Below, piece after piece: positions 31,978-42,400 of a stretch of 64,000 nucleotides of DNA. The position numbers and the translations under genes were made by a program. Position 1 is the stretch's first letter. The number at the start of each line of letters is the position of its first letter. The notes below the pieces were generated by a model. It ran no database searches, had not been told where the DNA came from, and was given only the letters and a program-made list of their open reading frames with translations. This stretch comes from Erodium maritimum (lineage: Eukaryota; Streptophyta; Magnoliopsida; Geraniales; Geraniaceae): positions 51,539,039 through 51,603,038 of the forward strand of contig OY997590.1 in the NCBI GenBank assembly GCA_963921825.1. Direction: 5' to 3'.

Positions 31978-34900
31978 ATGTCATCTACAATATGTAAGTA
32001 TAGATCTATTCAACAAAATTGATTTTATTCTAGAATCGCTGCAAATTCTAATTTTCCGTTGACCAAAACGTCATGATCATGGTGGTTTTTTTATCCGTAA
32101 ACTAGAATGCCTAGATACTCAAAAAAGTAGTTTGTGTTGTACAATATTTAGCAACATATAATATTTGTTTCTTCTCAAACAATATATAAAATCTCCTCCA
32201 TGACAAACTCTCAAACTAGGTGTGCAGTATCCGCAAACTAACTTGCTTATTTCCGCAAAGCTTAAATAATCTACTTTGCCTGTTACTATATACTACTGCC
32301 TGTGTATCAATTTGAGTATATTATAACTATCTGATTCTATGTGTGTTGTATATGCAATCAGAAATTATTACATCCTCAAACTGATCCTTATTTCGATGAA
32401 TATCAGCTGCAGGCACAGACAGTGACTGTACTGCAGAATCAGATCTCCAAAACACTGTTCTGTTTTCTACTGGAGGAACCAGGATATACTTGCCATCCTG
32501 CCAGCCTGAACGAACGCCGTTTGTGGGAAAGGAATTCAAGACACTGAATAAGGCGATAGATTTCTACCAAAATTACGTTAGACTGTCTGGATTCACTACA
32601 AGAAGGTCTACCGAGAAGAAGGATAAAACAAACAACATAAAGCTAAAGTACATGGTATGCTCCAAACAGGGTGAGATCCCCGAACAAAACAGTCCTCAAC
32701 TTTCAAAGCCTACAAAAAAGAGGAACAGATTGCTCACAAGAATTAATTGTGAAGCAATGATAAGGTTCACATTTGTTTCGAAGGAATTGGGATACAAAGT
32801 ATCAAAATTTGTTGAAGGTCATAACCACCCTATGGTTGGAGCGGAGCACAGACATGAGATGAGAGGTAACCGACACATGGAAGGCAACCATGTTGAGTAT
32901 ATGAACTTTTGCGAGAGATCGGGAATAGGTCCCTCAAAGGCACACAGACTAATCAGTGAAACACGCGGAGGCCCCAACCATGTTGGAGCTTTGAAGCAAG
33001 ATTTCTACAACTACCACAGGGACTTGAAAGTCTATATTGGAGGAAGTGATGTTCAGATAATCCTTGACCAGTTCCGTGACAAGAAGGTAGCCAACAACAA
33101 GTTCTACTATGAGTACGATGTTGACCCAAGCGGAAGCCTCACTAAACTATTCTGGTGTGATGAAATAGCTATCAAGAATTACGAGTTTTACGGAGATAAT
33201 GTTTCCTTTGACACAACTTACAGGACTAACCAGTAAGTATAACTCATATTCGCTAATACATTGAAAAAAGAAAATTTGAACATTATTCTTTATTAACGAT
33301 TGATGTTTTGTAGGTACTCGATGCCATTTTGTCCGTTTAGAGGAGTAGACAACTATGACAAATCTGTGACTTTTGGGCTGGGACTGGTAACACATGAGGA
33401 TATCGAGTCTTTCACTTGGATGTTCAACGCTTTTTTGAAAGCGATGAATGGGAAGCAACCAATGTATCTGGTGACAGATCAAGACCCAGCAATGAAAGTT
33501 GCAATACCGAAAGTCATGACAGAGACTAAGCACAAACTCTGCATGTGGCACATTATGAATAAGATTCGTCTTAAGGTCAGTCTCTATAAGAAAATCATAT
33601 ACTCTATATCCGCATCTTGTAATGCTTGTTTACACAAAACGTTTTATTCTTAATATGGTTCTCATAGTTAACTACTATGCGATGAGTTTATATCTATTCT
33701 CAAACTGTTATGTCTGTTTTCTCAATCTATGAACACAAAATATCCATACGCCACAGTATTGTCAATTTCTATTATTTATTTATTCGACTTTAAAAATCTT
33801 ACGAAAAATGTTACAAGTGCCTGGAAGTATAACAAATGATACAGACTTTGAGAAAAGGTTGGATTGCATAGTATACAACAACCTTATTGGCCCTGATGAG
33901 TTTGATGAAGAGTGGGCTAGCATCATTGAAGACTTCAATTTGCAGGACAACACTTGGCTCAATGGCATATTCGATCTGCGACACAGTTGGATCCCAGCAT
34001 ACCATAGGGATTTCCCAATGGGGTTGTTTATGAGAACAACATCAAGGTCTGAATCAGCCAACCGGGCCTATCAACAACTCACAAATCAGTACCTAAACCT
34101 TGTTCACTTGATCTGGCGGTGTGGAGTGGTGATAGAGAACCAAAGGAGTGAGCATTTCAGTCTTATGATGCACAGCTACAATTCATATCCGGTGCTGAAG
34201 ACAAACACGTGGTTTGAAGCGGATGCTTGGACCGTATACACACACACTGTGTTTGCTGACATACAAAAGCATATAGTTTACGCTCTCAACCGCTGCAGCT
34301 TGCCAGGCATGGATGACACCGCAGATGACACCATTGTCTATAAAGTCAGGGATTCGTCGATTATTAAAGATGGTAAGGAATTCAGGATGACTTGGACGAT
34401 TAGTACAAACAACTTTGAGTGCAATTGCAACAAGCTTCTAACAACGGGCTATATATGTTCTCACATATTCTTTGCGTTGCAAAACACAACGTTAAGGAAG
34501 ATTCCTAGGACGCTGGTAAACCCGAGATGGTGTAAAGACACAAACTTGACAGCTACATTGTCTTCTAATGGTGTTGCACCTGAAGGTCCTAGTCTGAAGG
34601 ACGATGAAGTTATGGATGCAGTGAAAACCAGGTTTACTGAAATGATTGGGACAGAAGATGCAGCAATTTCAAGTATTCGAGGATTGTTGGACACTCTAAA
34701 TCGATACAGAGTTAAGACGGTGGATGACATAGTGAATGAGAATAGACTCAATAGAACAAGTTTCATAGCATCGGTGACAGGGATCAAATTACCAGAAATA
34801 GTCACTGTACAGCCACCAAATATCACAAACACCAAGGGCTCTCGCTTGCGATCTGGGAGTAGAATGATCAGGAATAAAGAAAAGGCAATCAATGCTAGTA

Positions 34901-35010
34901 ACAAGCGAAAACGGCTATGCGCCACATGCCGCACATTGCAAGACCATGACAAAAGGACCTGCCCTCTGAATATGAATAATAAGAAGAAGAAGAATAAGAA
35001 GAAGAAGTAG
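31978..35010 (+). CDS. FAR1/MULE-type transposase, 4 exons
   Basis: Exons 31978-31993, 32407-33232, 33314-33575 and 33757-35010. All are GT/AG and phases agree (2358 nt, 785 residues). The small first exon MSSTI joins cleanly to SAGTDSD. Domains: FAR1 DNA-binding zinc domain (about residues 50-135; FVGKEFKTLNKAIDFYQNY, ending VEGHNHP), MULE DDE domain with D274 (SFDTTYRTN), D336 (LVTDQDPAM) and E467 (SRSESANR), SWIM zinc finger CNCNKLLTTGYICSHIF, and a C-terminal CATCRTLQDHDKRTCP knuckle before a Lys tail. It cuts and pastes Mutator-type DNA elements by binding their ends. No stop or frameshift is seen. The only doubt is the last acceptor: the one used here (33756) adds some 17 unusual residues, while a nearer acceptor would break the frame. 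Related domesticated proteins are FHY3/FAR1 and FRS. Its position inside matching TIRs points to a transposon gene. Confidence 0.88.
33590..33756. repeat. Motif remnants in the third intron of the transposase gene
   Basis: TATATCCGCATC, TATTCTCAAACTG and TTTTCTCAATC-type copies are degenerate versions of the CGCAAAC motif. Introns of B genes thus carry it as well. Confidence 0.5.
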
Positions 35011-35519
35011 AAATGATGTATATTTTCAACTGCGGATTTCGTTGTTTCAATTTGCGAATATAGACAATAAGTTTTGCGAATAAATAAAGACTGTTTGAGG
35101 ATACATTTGTTTGAGTTTTCCGAATTAATAAATTTCGTTTCTACACATGTTTTTATTTATATGAAAATTAATATAATATATTGTACACACATAACGCAAG
35201 ACAAGGACACAAGGACCTGCCCCGCTGAGTAAAAATAGGAAGAAGAAGTGGACTGATGGAGATTATCGATTGCGGATTTGGCTTTTTCTGTTTGCGGATA
35301 TAGGTCATCTGTTTTGCGGGTTCAATACAACAAATTGTTTGCTAATATTTCAAAATTCGTTTACTAAAAAATATATAATGATTTGAGAATTTACTACTTT
35401 CGTTTTGCGTACGCAAGGGAAGTGAAACAGTTTGTGGTAGACCAATCAAATAATGACAGCGTAGAAACGTGGGTGAGAATTAATTGCTCCACTAACCCAC
35501 GACGCCCTACATGTTCCCC
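35011..35519. repeat. CGCAAAC/TTTGCGGAT motif region between transposase and small gene 5
   Basis: AACTGCGGATTTCG, TTTGCGAATATAG, TTTTGCGAATAAAT, ATTGCGGATTTGG, GTTTGCGGATATAG and TTTTGCGGGTTC occur in the inverted orientation. 35170-35240 repeats the 3' end of the transposase gene (AAGGACCTGCCC), a short tandem duplication. A CCAATCAAATA promoter box stands at about 35443. Confidence 0.7.
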
Positions 35520-35528
35520 TATATATAC
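35520..35528 (+). promoter_or_regulatory. TATA box of small gene 5
   Basis: CCCTATATATACCC, 74 nt before the ATG at 35594, preceded by GTAGACCAATCAAATA as in small gene 6. Confidence 0.7.
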
Positions 35529-35593
35529 CCAAATAGAGTATCCTTTTATACTTAACCCTCAACTCTTCGAATACGCAATTTTACTCTGAAAAA

Positions 35594-35911
35594 ATGGCAT
35601 CGTCAAGCAGCAGGAAGCGTAAAAGCCATGAAGATGAACTCGACGAACGCGAAAGGAAGCTGAAGGAGCAGAACAAGAAGGACAGAAAACAAAAACGTCT
35701 CATCAAACACGAGAAGTTCGTGACGAGCTTCAAGGAAATCAAGCACAAGCTTTCTGATATCGAGCTTGAGGTTCAAATATTGGCCTCGGATGTTGGCGAG
35801 GAGCTGTGCACTGACATGAGCACCAAAGAGGTGCTTGCAAACACAACCTTCACCAGGAAGATAACCGAAGTGATCATAGCTGTGAACAAGGCTATGAAAC
35901 TGGTGGTATAG
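35594..35911 (+). CDS. Small gene 5 of element B (type II, 105 residues)
   Basis: MASSSSRKRKSHEDELDERE is a strongly basic, nuclear-signal-like head. A Lys/Glu-rich coiled-coil stretch (LKEQNKKDRKQKRLIKHEKF) follows, then IKHKLSDIELEVQILASDVG and a conserved tail KITEVIIAVNKAMKLVV. Family unknown to me. About 75% identical to small gene 6, with the ATGs 812 nt apart, and the promoter is included in the duplication. The head would fit a DNA- or chromatin-binding protein, but nothing in the sequence proves it. Intact. Confidence 0.75.
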   Translation: MASSSSRKRKSHEDELDERERKLKEQNKKDRKQKRLIKHEKFVTSFKEIKHKLSDIELEVQILASDVGEELCTDMSTKEVLANTTFTRKITEVIIAVNKAMKLVV

Positions 35912-36054
35912 GGATAGCAAACCATATTCTCTTCATTCCTTTTGTCTGTTCTTAACCAGTTTAAAGTAATTAAAAAAATTGTTTTCCTTAAAATAGTTTA
36001 TATTTCACTTTCGATTATATATAATTCCGTTATTTATGTTACACGCGAAACAGA

Positions 36055-36195
36055 TTATTAGAATCAGCAAACCATGATCTCTGTATCCGCAAACCAGAAT
36101 GTATGTTTTCACAAACTTCCGTCCTTAATTATAGTCGCGAAACATAATAAAAGCATCCGCAAACTACAAGATCGTATACGCAAACACCAAGTAAA
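36055..36195. repeat. CGCAAAC motif array between small genes 5 and 6
   Basis: AATCAGCAAACCATG, TATCCGCAAACCAGA, TTTCACAAACTT, CATCCGCAAACTACA and TATACGCAAACACC follow one another every 20-30 nt. Confidence 0.8.
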
Positions 36196-36331
36196 GAGAA
36201 AATACAACTTCGTTTTTGCGTACAAAGAGGAAAGTGGACCGGTATGTGGTAGACCAATCAAATATTGACAGCGTGGAAACGTATAGGAGAATTAATTGCT
36301 CCACTAACCTACGATGCCCTAGATATTCCCC

Positions 36332-36339
36332 TATATATA
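36332..36339 (+). promoter_or_regulatory. TATA box of small gene 6
   Basis: CCCTATATATACCC, 74 nt before the ATG at 36406, the same distance as in small gene 5. Confidence 0.72.
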
Positions 36340-36405
36340 CCCAATACTGTATCCTTCTATACTCATCCCTCAACTCTTCCTATAACCAATTTTACTCTGA
36401 AAAAA

Positions 36406-36723
36406 ATGTCGTCCTCAAGCAGCAGGAAGCGTAGAAGTTATGAAGATGAATTCGACGAACGCGAAATGAAGCTAGAGGAGCAGAATAAGAAGGACAAAAA
36501 ACAAAAGCGTCTCATCAAGCATGAGGAGTTTTTGATGAAGTTCAAGGCAATAGGGCTTCAGCTTTCTGACATTGAGCTTGAGCTTGAAATTTTGGGTATG
36601 GAAGTAGGCGAACAGCTGTGCACTGACATGAGCTCCGAAGAAGCGCTTGCAAACTCAGCCCTGAACAGGAAGATAACCGAAGTCATCTTAGCGGTGAACA
36701 AAGCTATGAAACTAGTGGTATAG
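36406..36723 (+). CDS. Small gene 6 of element B (type II, 105 residues)
   Basis: I took the ATG at 36406 rather than the upstream in-frame ATG at 36265 because it aligns with small gene 5 and lies downstream of the TATA box. It has head MSSSSSRKRRSYEDEFDERE, middle EEQNKKDKKQKRLIKHEEF, then SDIELELEILGMEVGEQLC and tail KITEVILAVNKAMKLVV. It is the second member of the tandem pair. Basic head and coiled coil; function unknown; frame intact. Confidence 0.75.
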   Translation: MSSSSSRKRRSYEDEFDEREMKLEEQNKKDKKQKRLIKHEEFLMKFKAIGLQLSDIELELEILGMEVGEQLCTDMSSEEALANSALNRKITEVILAVNKAMKLVV

Positions 36724-36884
36724 GCATAGCAAACCCTAGCGTCTTTTGTTCCCCTTTATTTGTTCTTAACCAAATCTTATTAATCAATAACAAAATCTTT
36801 TCCCTTAAATACGTTTATATTTCTCTTTCAAGTTATGTATGATTCCATGATTTGTGTTACACGCGAAACAGAATATAACTATCA

Positions 36885-37090
36885 GCAAACCATGATATCT
36901 GTATCCGCAAACCAGAATCTCTGTATTAGAAACTTTAAGTCAATAATAATAGGCAAATTTACAATATTAGTAAACCAGTATATATGAATCCGCAAACTAC
37001 AAGTCCGTATCCGCAAAAAACATGTTAAAGAAAAAAAATAACAATATTAGCAAAACAGGATCTCTGTATCCGCAAACTAGAAGGCCATAT
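36885..37090. repeat. CGCAAAC motif array downstream of small gene 6
   Basis: AATATCAGCAAACCATG, TATCCGCAAACCAGA, AATCCGCAAACTACA, TATCCGCAAAAAAC, TATTAGCAAAACAGG and TATCCGCAAACTAGA, mostly 20-25 nt apart. Confidence 0.8.
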
Positions 37091-37195
37091 ATGACCATTA
37101 TACGCGTCATCGTCTTCCTCCACATTTTCTTTATCCTCCTCTTTCTCATCATCGTCATCGTCACTGATGATAATAGGGCAATCCTCTTTCTATTA
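37080..37195 (-). pseudogene. Remnant of an acidic protein gene
   Basis: On the minus strand a frame reads IIISDDDDDEKEEDKENVEE and then DDDAYNGHIW. It resembles the acidic protein at 12141-12755 (Ser/Asp runs followed by Glu-rich stretches) but has no start or end. It overlaps the edge of a motif array. Probably a broken duplicate. Confidence 0.5.
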
Positions 37196-37209
37196 TGGTG
37201 ACATGACAT

Positions 37210-37612
37210 AATTAAAAAAAAGGTCTATGATGACATGATTTGTATGGTTAAGAAATTGATTTAAACTAAACCAAACGGCGGTGAAAAGACATAACAACGC
37301 AGTAAATGAGATAAGATCTTGGTGCATTCAAGGAGGATTTTAGTAATGATGTACTGTAACCGTGGTAACTTAACCGTCAGATTTTGAAATCATACCATCT
37401 GATTTTGGGGAACGATTGACACGTGTCCTCTGCAAGATCTTATCGTATCACATTCCGATAGACGTAAATCAGCATTTAGTTTGAGAATTATGAGTTGTTG
37501 ATTGCGAAAATAATATATATGTTTTGCGGAATCCTTACCAGTAAACTAATCTATATATAATTAGAACTCTACTTTTAACGAAATAACGATAATGCCACCG
37601 CAAGATTTCAAC
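37210..37612. other. Upstream region of small gene 7
   Basis: Homologous to 38440-38785 upstream of small gene 8: both contain TAACCGT(C)...GATTTT, CGATTGACACG(T/C)GTCCTCT and GTTTGAGAATTATGAG, followed by a GCGAAAATAA(T/G)(A/G)TATATG motif. The CACGTGT box at 37418 is G-box-like. Confidence 0.65.
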
Positions 37613-37620
37613 TATAAATA
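37613..37620 (+). promoter_or_regulatory. TATA box of small gene 7
   Basis: ACTATAAATACCCCCACCCC, 99 nt before the ATG at 37712. Confidence 0.7.
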
Positions 37621-37711
37621 CCCCCACCCCTATATTTCTTAACCCTAGAACTCTTCTTCAATTTCAAAACCTATTCTCTAATAACTTCAAACCACCAGAT
37701 CTGCAAAAGAG

Positions 37712-38059
37712 ATGGCCTCCAACAGGAAACGCACCAGAGCTCAAGTTAACGTTTGCACCGAAGAAGCTGTGGAACGTACCATAGAGGAACGTTCTAAGAA
37801 GATGCGTGAGATGGAGCAAGCGGCTATGGAAACGGCAATGGAGATTCGCAAAGTGAAGTTGGCACTAATCCAATGCCACTTTTTTCTGATGGAGGAGAAG
37901 GTGGTAAACCTTATCCATGATCTGGAAGTGCTTGACATGAGGAACGAGACTGCAAAGCTTAACGAAGACAGAGACAAGATGATGACGGCACTGAAACAGA
38001 TTCAGGATTTCTTCAAAACCATGGCGATAGTAGAAGACGAAGGCACATCCGGCCCATGA
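37712..38059 (+). CDS. Small gene 7 of element B (type I, 115 residues)
   Basis: MASNRKRTRAQVNVCTEEAV is a basic head. A long helical part with heptad character follows (EERSKKMREMEQAAMETAME), then core IRKVKLALIQCHFFLMEEKV, NLIHDLEVLDM, and tail ALKQIQDFFKTMAIVEDEGT. The type I pattern is shared with genes 2, 3, 4 and 8. Upstream member of the third tandem pair (ATG-to-ATG 1172 nt). Intact; a nuclear coiled-coil protein is the most that can be said. Confidence 0.75.
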   Translation: MASNRKRTRAQVNVCTEEAVERTIEERSKKMREMEQAAMETAMEIRKVKLALIQCHFFLMEEKVVNLIHDLEVLDMRNETAKLNEDRDKMMTALKQIQDFFKTMAIVEDEGTSGP

Positions 38060-38189
38060 AGGATGTAATCGTATTTTCACTATTATCATGTCAAGCATCT
38101 TTTGATGTTTTTGTTTTGTGTTTTGAACCCTTGGTTTCTCAATGAAATGATGATTAGTATCTACCTATTCTACTGTTAAAGTAATCTAT

Positions 38190-38445
38190 ATAAATTCGCA
38201 AAAGACATATTATGTATTCTCGAAGACGTAGTTTTAATTTCGTAAATGAGAACATGATTGCTCGCAAACGAAAATTACTGAAATGATAACATGTTTGCAC
38301 ACAACTAGAGCATATCAGCAAAATACAGACAATAATTAAATTCGCGAAACATAATAACAGTATCCGCAAACAACAAGTCCGTTTCCGCAGACAATGATCT
38401 CTGTATCCGCAAACTACAAATCCTTATCCGTAAAACTAAGTGCGA
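38190..38445. repeat. CGCAAAC motif array downstream of small gene 7
   Basis: Regular on its right side: the G of the CG core lies at 38344, 38366, 38387, 38409 and 38430, i.e. steps of 22, 21, 22 and 21 nt. Confidence 0.88.
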
Positions 38446-38785
38446 TAAGACTGACCAACACATTAAATGCGATAAGATCTTCTTGCATTCGATTGGGATT
38501 TTACTAATGATGAAATATAACCGTGAAAATTTAACCGTCTGATTTTCAAATCATATAGATTACATGATTTGTCTAATTTTCGTAACGATTGACACGCGTC
38601 CTCTACAATATCTTACAGAATCACATACCGGTACACGTAAATTAGCATTTAGTTTGAGAATTATGAGATACGGATTGCGAAAATAAGGTATATGTTTTGC
38701 AGAATTATTAATAGTTAACTAATCTATCTATAATTAGAACTCTACTTTAAACATAATAACGATAATGCCACCGCAAGAATTCAAC

Positions 38786-38793
38786 TATAAATA
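38786..38793 (+). promoter_or_regulatory. TATA box of small gene 8
   Basis: ACTATAAATACCCCCACCCC, 98 nt before the ATG at 38884, matching the gene 7 arrangement. Confidence 0.7.
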
Positions 38794-38883
38794 CCCCCAC
38801 CCCTATATCACTGAACCCTACAACTCTCTTTCAATTTAAAATTCTCTTCTCAAATAACTTCAAACCACCAGTCTGCAAAAGCG

Positions 38884-39201
38884 ATGACCTCAAACAGGAA
38901 ACGCACCAGAGGGGAAGGAAACGTTTGCAACGCAGAAGCTATGGAACGTACCAGAGAGGAAGCCGCTTTGGAGTCTAAAATACAGTTACGCAAAATAAGG
39001 TTGGCACTATGCCAGATCCACTTTTTGCTGATGCAGGAGAAGGTGGAAAGCCTTGCCAATGAACTGTAAGTGCTTGACATGAGCAACTCGACTGAAAAGC
39101 ACAAGGAGGATAGGGACATGATGATGGCGACACTGAAAAAGATTCAGGACTTCTTCAAAACAATTGAGGTAGACATGGAGCAGGGCACATCCGACCCATG
39201 A
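38884..39201 (+). pseudogene. Small gene 8 of element B (type I), one in-frame stop
   Basis: Head MTSNRKRTRGEGNVCNAEAM and core LRKIRLALCQIHFLLMQEKV align closely with small gene 7, with an internal deletion of ten or so residues after residue 28. At codon 62 (39067-39069) a TAA stands where gene 7 has GAA. Behind it the frame stays open and homologous to the normal end (VLDMSNS, LKKIQDFFKT, GTSDP, stop at 39199-39201). A one-base change thus truncates it to 61 residues. Confidence 0.72.
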
Positions 39202-39324
39202 AGGATGTAGTTATATTTTCCCTATTATCATGTCAATCGTCTTTTTATGTTTTTGTGTTTTGTGTTGAAAACTTAGTTTCTCAGTGAATGTATGACTAGT
39301 ATCTGCTTATCAATATTAAAGTCA

Positions 39325-39725
39325 CCTACATTTAACTCGCAAACGATATTGCATAATCTGAAACAAGGAACCCCACTTTCTCAAACCAAGGATTGACAAT
39401 TCGCAAAACAGAAAAACAGTTCCGCAAACTAGACACTGTATATTAGCAAAACACAAAACACATAACCTCAAAAAACAGAGGAACCCAGGTTTCGCAAACC
39501 AAGGATAGCCTCTTCGCAAAACAGAAAAACAATACCCGCAAACTAGACACTATACATTCGCAAAACAGAAACACATAACCTCAACCAACAACTTATTTAT
39601 CCTACAATACAGCATATTCAGAAACAAAAGATCTTATAAATTCTGAAAATAGTACACAGATTATTCTCAAACAATATATCATAACTTCTCAAAAAAAAAA
39701 TTGTCATTTCTGAAAACAAACACCA
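39325..39725. repeat. CGCAAAC/CGCAAAAC motif array between small gene 8 and the Ulp1-like gene
   Basis: Dense and two-part: 39400-39460 and 39490-39580 both read TTCGCAAAACAGAAAAACA, then CCGCAAACTAGACACT, then TCGCAAAACA or TAGCAAAACA, then CATAACCTCAA. A higher-order unit of about 95 nt has therefore been duplicated on top of the 22-nt step. Confidence 0.85.
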
Positions 39726-40439
39726 GTAATCAAAAAGAGTAATTCACTAAGCTTTATGACGTTCGCATGGTAATAAGGCTTTATACTTGGCACTAAATTT
39801 GAATGTGGCCTTCTTCTTTTTGAAATAATCTTTGATATTCTCCTCAATTCCTACCCACAGGCTGTTCTTCTCAAATGTGATCAACTTAAAGAGGAATCTT
39901 TTCCTCAATAACTCGATTTGTGCAGCCTACAAAATCAAAATTTAAAGATCAAATCTATACTCATTGCTATATACTGACAAAGAAATAATTGTTGGTTTAA
40001 CTTACATCATTAACGTTCAATTCTCCTGCCCAATTCCCATTGCCAAGATACGATTCCATGTGCCACATAGCATACACCCCACAATCCATATGATTGTCGT
40101 TAGATTCCCATGGTACATGTAACCGATCAATCCTACCGTTGAAAATTTTCTGAGCTAGAGCTTTATCAGTTTTTGATATGACCTTGCAAATTTTAGACCT
40201 CTACGCAAATCAAAAACACCAAAGAAAAATAAATAAAAACAGAAATGAATAGATAGACAGTAATCAAACACATAATGAAAAAAGAATACGTACCAATGTA
40301 TAGTGAATTTTTTCATAACGAACATCATCATCAACCGTTCCTTTCACATTGTCAATAATATTTGAATTTCCATTCTTCATATCGATGCATAACAGTGTGA
40401 AGTGATTGCTCTTAAAAGCAACTATGAAAACCTGTAGAA

Positions 40440-40740
40440 AATATATAAAATGCATCAGCATATTAGCAAAACACATATTCAATATCAGCGAACTACATTT
40501 TCATTATGAGCAACCCAGGGAAACTGTTTCTCAAACCAGGGTGCGCATATCAGCAAAACATGTATTCAGTTTCCGCAAACTTGATAGAAAATATTCGCAA
40601 ACAAGAAAATCCATACCCTCAAACCAGATATTGCGTGTCTCAAACAGGTAAACGTTATTTCTCAAGCAAGGGTGCGTATAGACGCAAAACATACAAACCT
40701 TACCCGCAACCAACATATTGAATATTCTAAAACCAACCAT
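40440..40740. repeat. CGCAAAC motif array in an intron of the Ulp1-like gene
   Basis: TATTAGCAAAACACAT, TATCAGCGAACTAC, TATCAGCAAAACATG, TTTCCGCAAACTTGA, TATTCGCAAACAAGA and TAGACGCAAAACATAC. The array occupies the whole intron between the exons at 40431 and 40754. Confidence 0.85.
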
Positions 40741-41691
40741 GTATTATACTTACCAAGTCCAACTTCTTCCATGAAAAAGAAGGGAACTCCTTAGTTTCAA
40801 ATTTGAAAATTTCGTCAAAAGCTACATCTTTTTTATGTGCCGAAAGCGTAGCCTACAAAATAAAAATCTTAATAACAAAAACATATTAAAATAATTCAAA
40901 CTATAAACGTAATCAACAAAAAAATTGCACAAACTATCCTTACACTAAGAGTAGCTGAAAAGAAGAACCGGTTAGGTGATGAATCACTCTTGATAGTTTC
41001 TAGATGATTCAGATAGTGACACTGTCACGCCCCAATTTCAGTAAACCGAACTCGGGACGCGAACGTTCAAAATAAGAAACACTTTGAAACCAATTCCATT
41101 AAAACACTTACAATACCAGTTTAGTTCAACAAAATAATATTTACAGCTTAAAAATACGTCCCAACACGTGGACAAAAGTACAAGGTATCCGTCACTAGAC
41201 TCAAAAGACAAACCCGGACTCCGCCCCTAGCTCCACAAGCTTCGAGAGCTCACCTAGTCCGTCCCACGAACAGTACCTGTAAGAAAAGCAGCTAGGGGTG
41301 AGCGTTCGCTCACCACCACGGATAACAGACTGACTACGGCATAATTAGCAGACAATGCCGGTAACACCAATAATAAAGTCTAAACCGGGGGACACTGTCC
41401 CCAACCCAAGGACTCTGACTGATCATACACCCACTGTTACCTTCCTTGACCAACTCAATAGTAAATAACACACAACACGTAAAGTAGACCCGACACAACG
41501 ATCACGACCTCTCCCAAGGACTCGAAAGAAACGACGCAACACCAAACAAGATCACAAAGGATCACACACCAAACAAGATCACAAAGGATCGCAAACCAGT
41601 TGCTCAGTAACCTCCCTCACCAGACTCAACCTCAAACTCGTAACGTAAAACCGACACCACCAACAATGACCTTCCCCAAAGACACGAACCC

Positions 41692-41935
41692 GGATCAGGC
41701 TAGCCGAAGAATGCTCAGAACCTGCCGAGCCTCGTACACGGATTAGGCCAGCCGAAGAATGCTCGTAACCTGCCGGGACCCGGTCACGGATCAGGCTAGC
41801 CGAAGAATGCTCATAACCTTTCGGGATCCGGACACGGAACAGGCTAGCCGAAGAATGCTCAGAACCTGCCGAGGCTCGAGTTTGGTCAGGCCAGCTGAAG
41901 AATGCTCGTAACCTGCCAAAATCCACACCACTCCC
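41692..41935. repeat. 48-nt tandem repeat in the solo LTR
   Basis: Five copies of a unit with GGCTAGCCGAAGAATGCTCA and AACCTGCCG, step 48 nt in the first copies. Confidence 0.85.
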
Positions 41936-42059
41936 CGACACACAGTCGGTTCGGGCAAACACAACCACAAACACAAGAAAGTTCAACAAACAGGCACTCA
42001 AGGCCACTCAAGACACCTCAACAGTAAACCTCGGACTCAACAGCCCCACAGGCACTCAC

Positions 42060-42400
42060 GGCTTCCCAAGACACCAAAATGACAATACGGGCTCTCATGG
42101 CCACCCAAGACTCAGCAATAACCAACACGGCTCTCAAGGCCACCCAAACTCGACAATGACCAACACGGGCTCTCAAGGCCACCCAAACTCAACAACAATT
42201 AACACGCAACAACCTCCGGCATAAACAATGCCTCCAACAGTCCTAAGATCGCTAGTTTCACAAACAACCTCCGGGCATGGTCATATGCCTCCAGTACTCC
42301 TAATATCAACAAGTTCACGAACAACCTCCGGGCATGGTCATATGCCTCCAGTAAATCAATTAACGCTAAGTTCTCTGTTCCTACGACACTACTAAGTGTC
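42060..42400. repeat. Tandem GGGCTCTCAAGGCCACCC and CCTCCGGGCATGGTCATATG repeats in the solo LTR
   Basis: Four copies of the first phrase (42085-42185) followed by two complete and one partial copy of the second (42215-42360). The same two blocks occur in the LTRs at 56440-56810 and 60100-60500. Confidence 0.85.
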
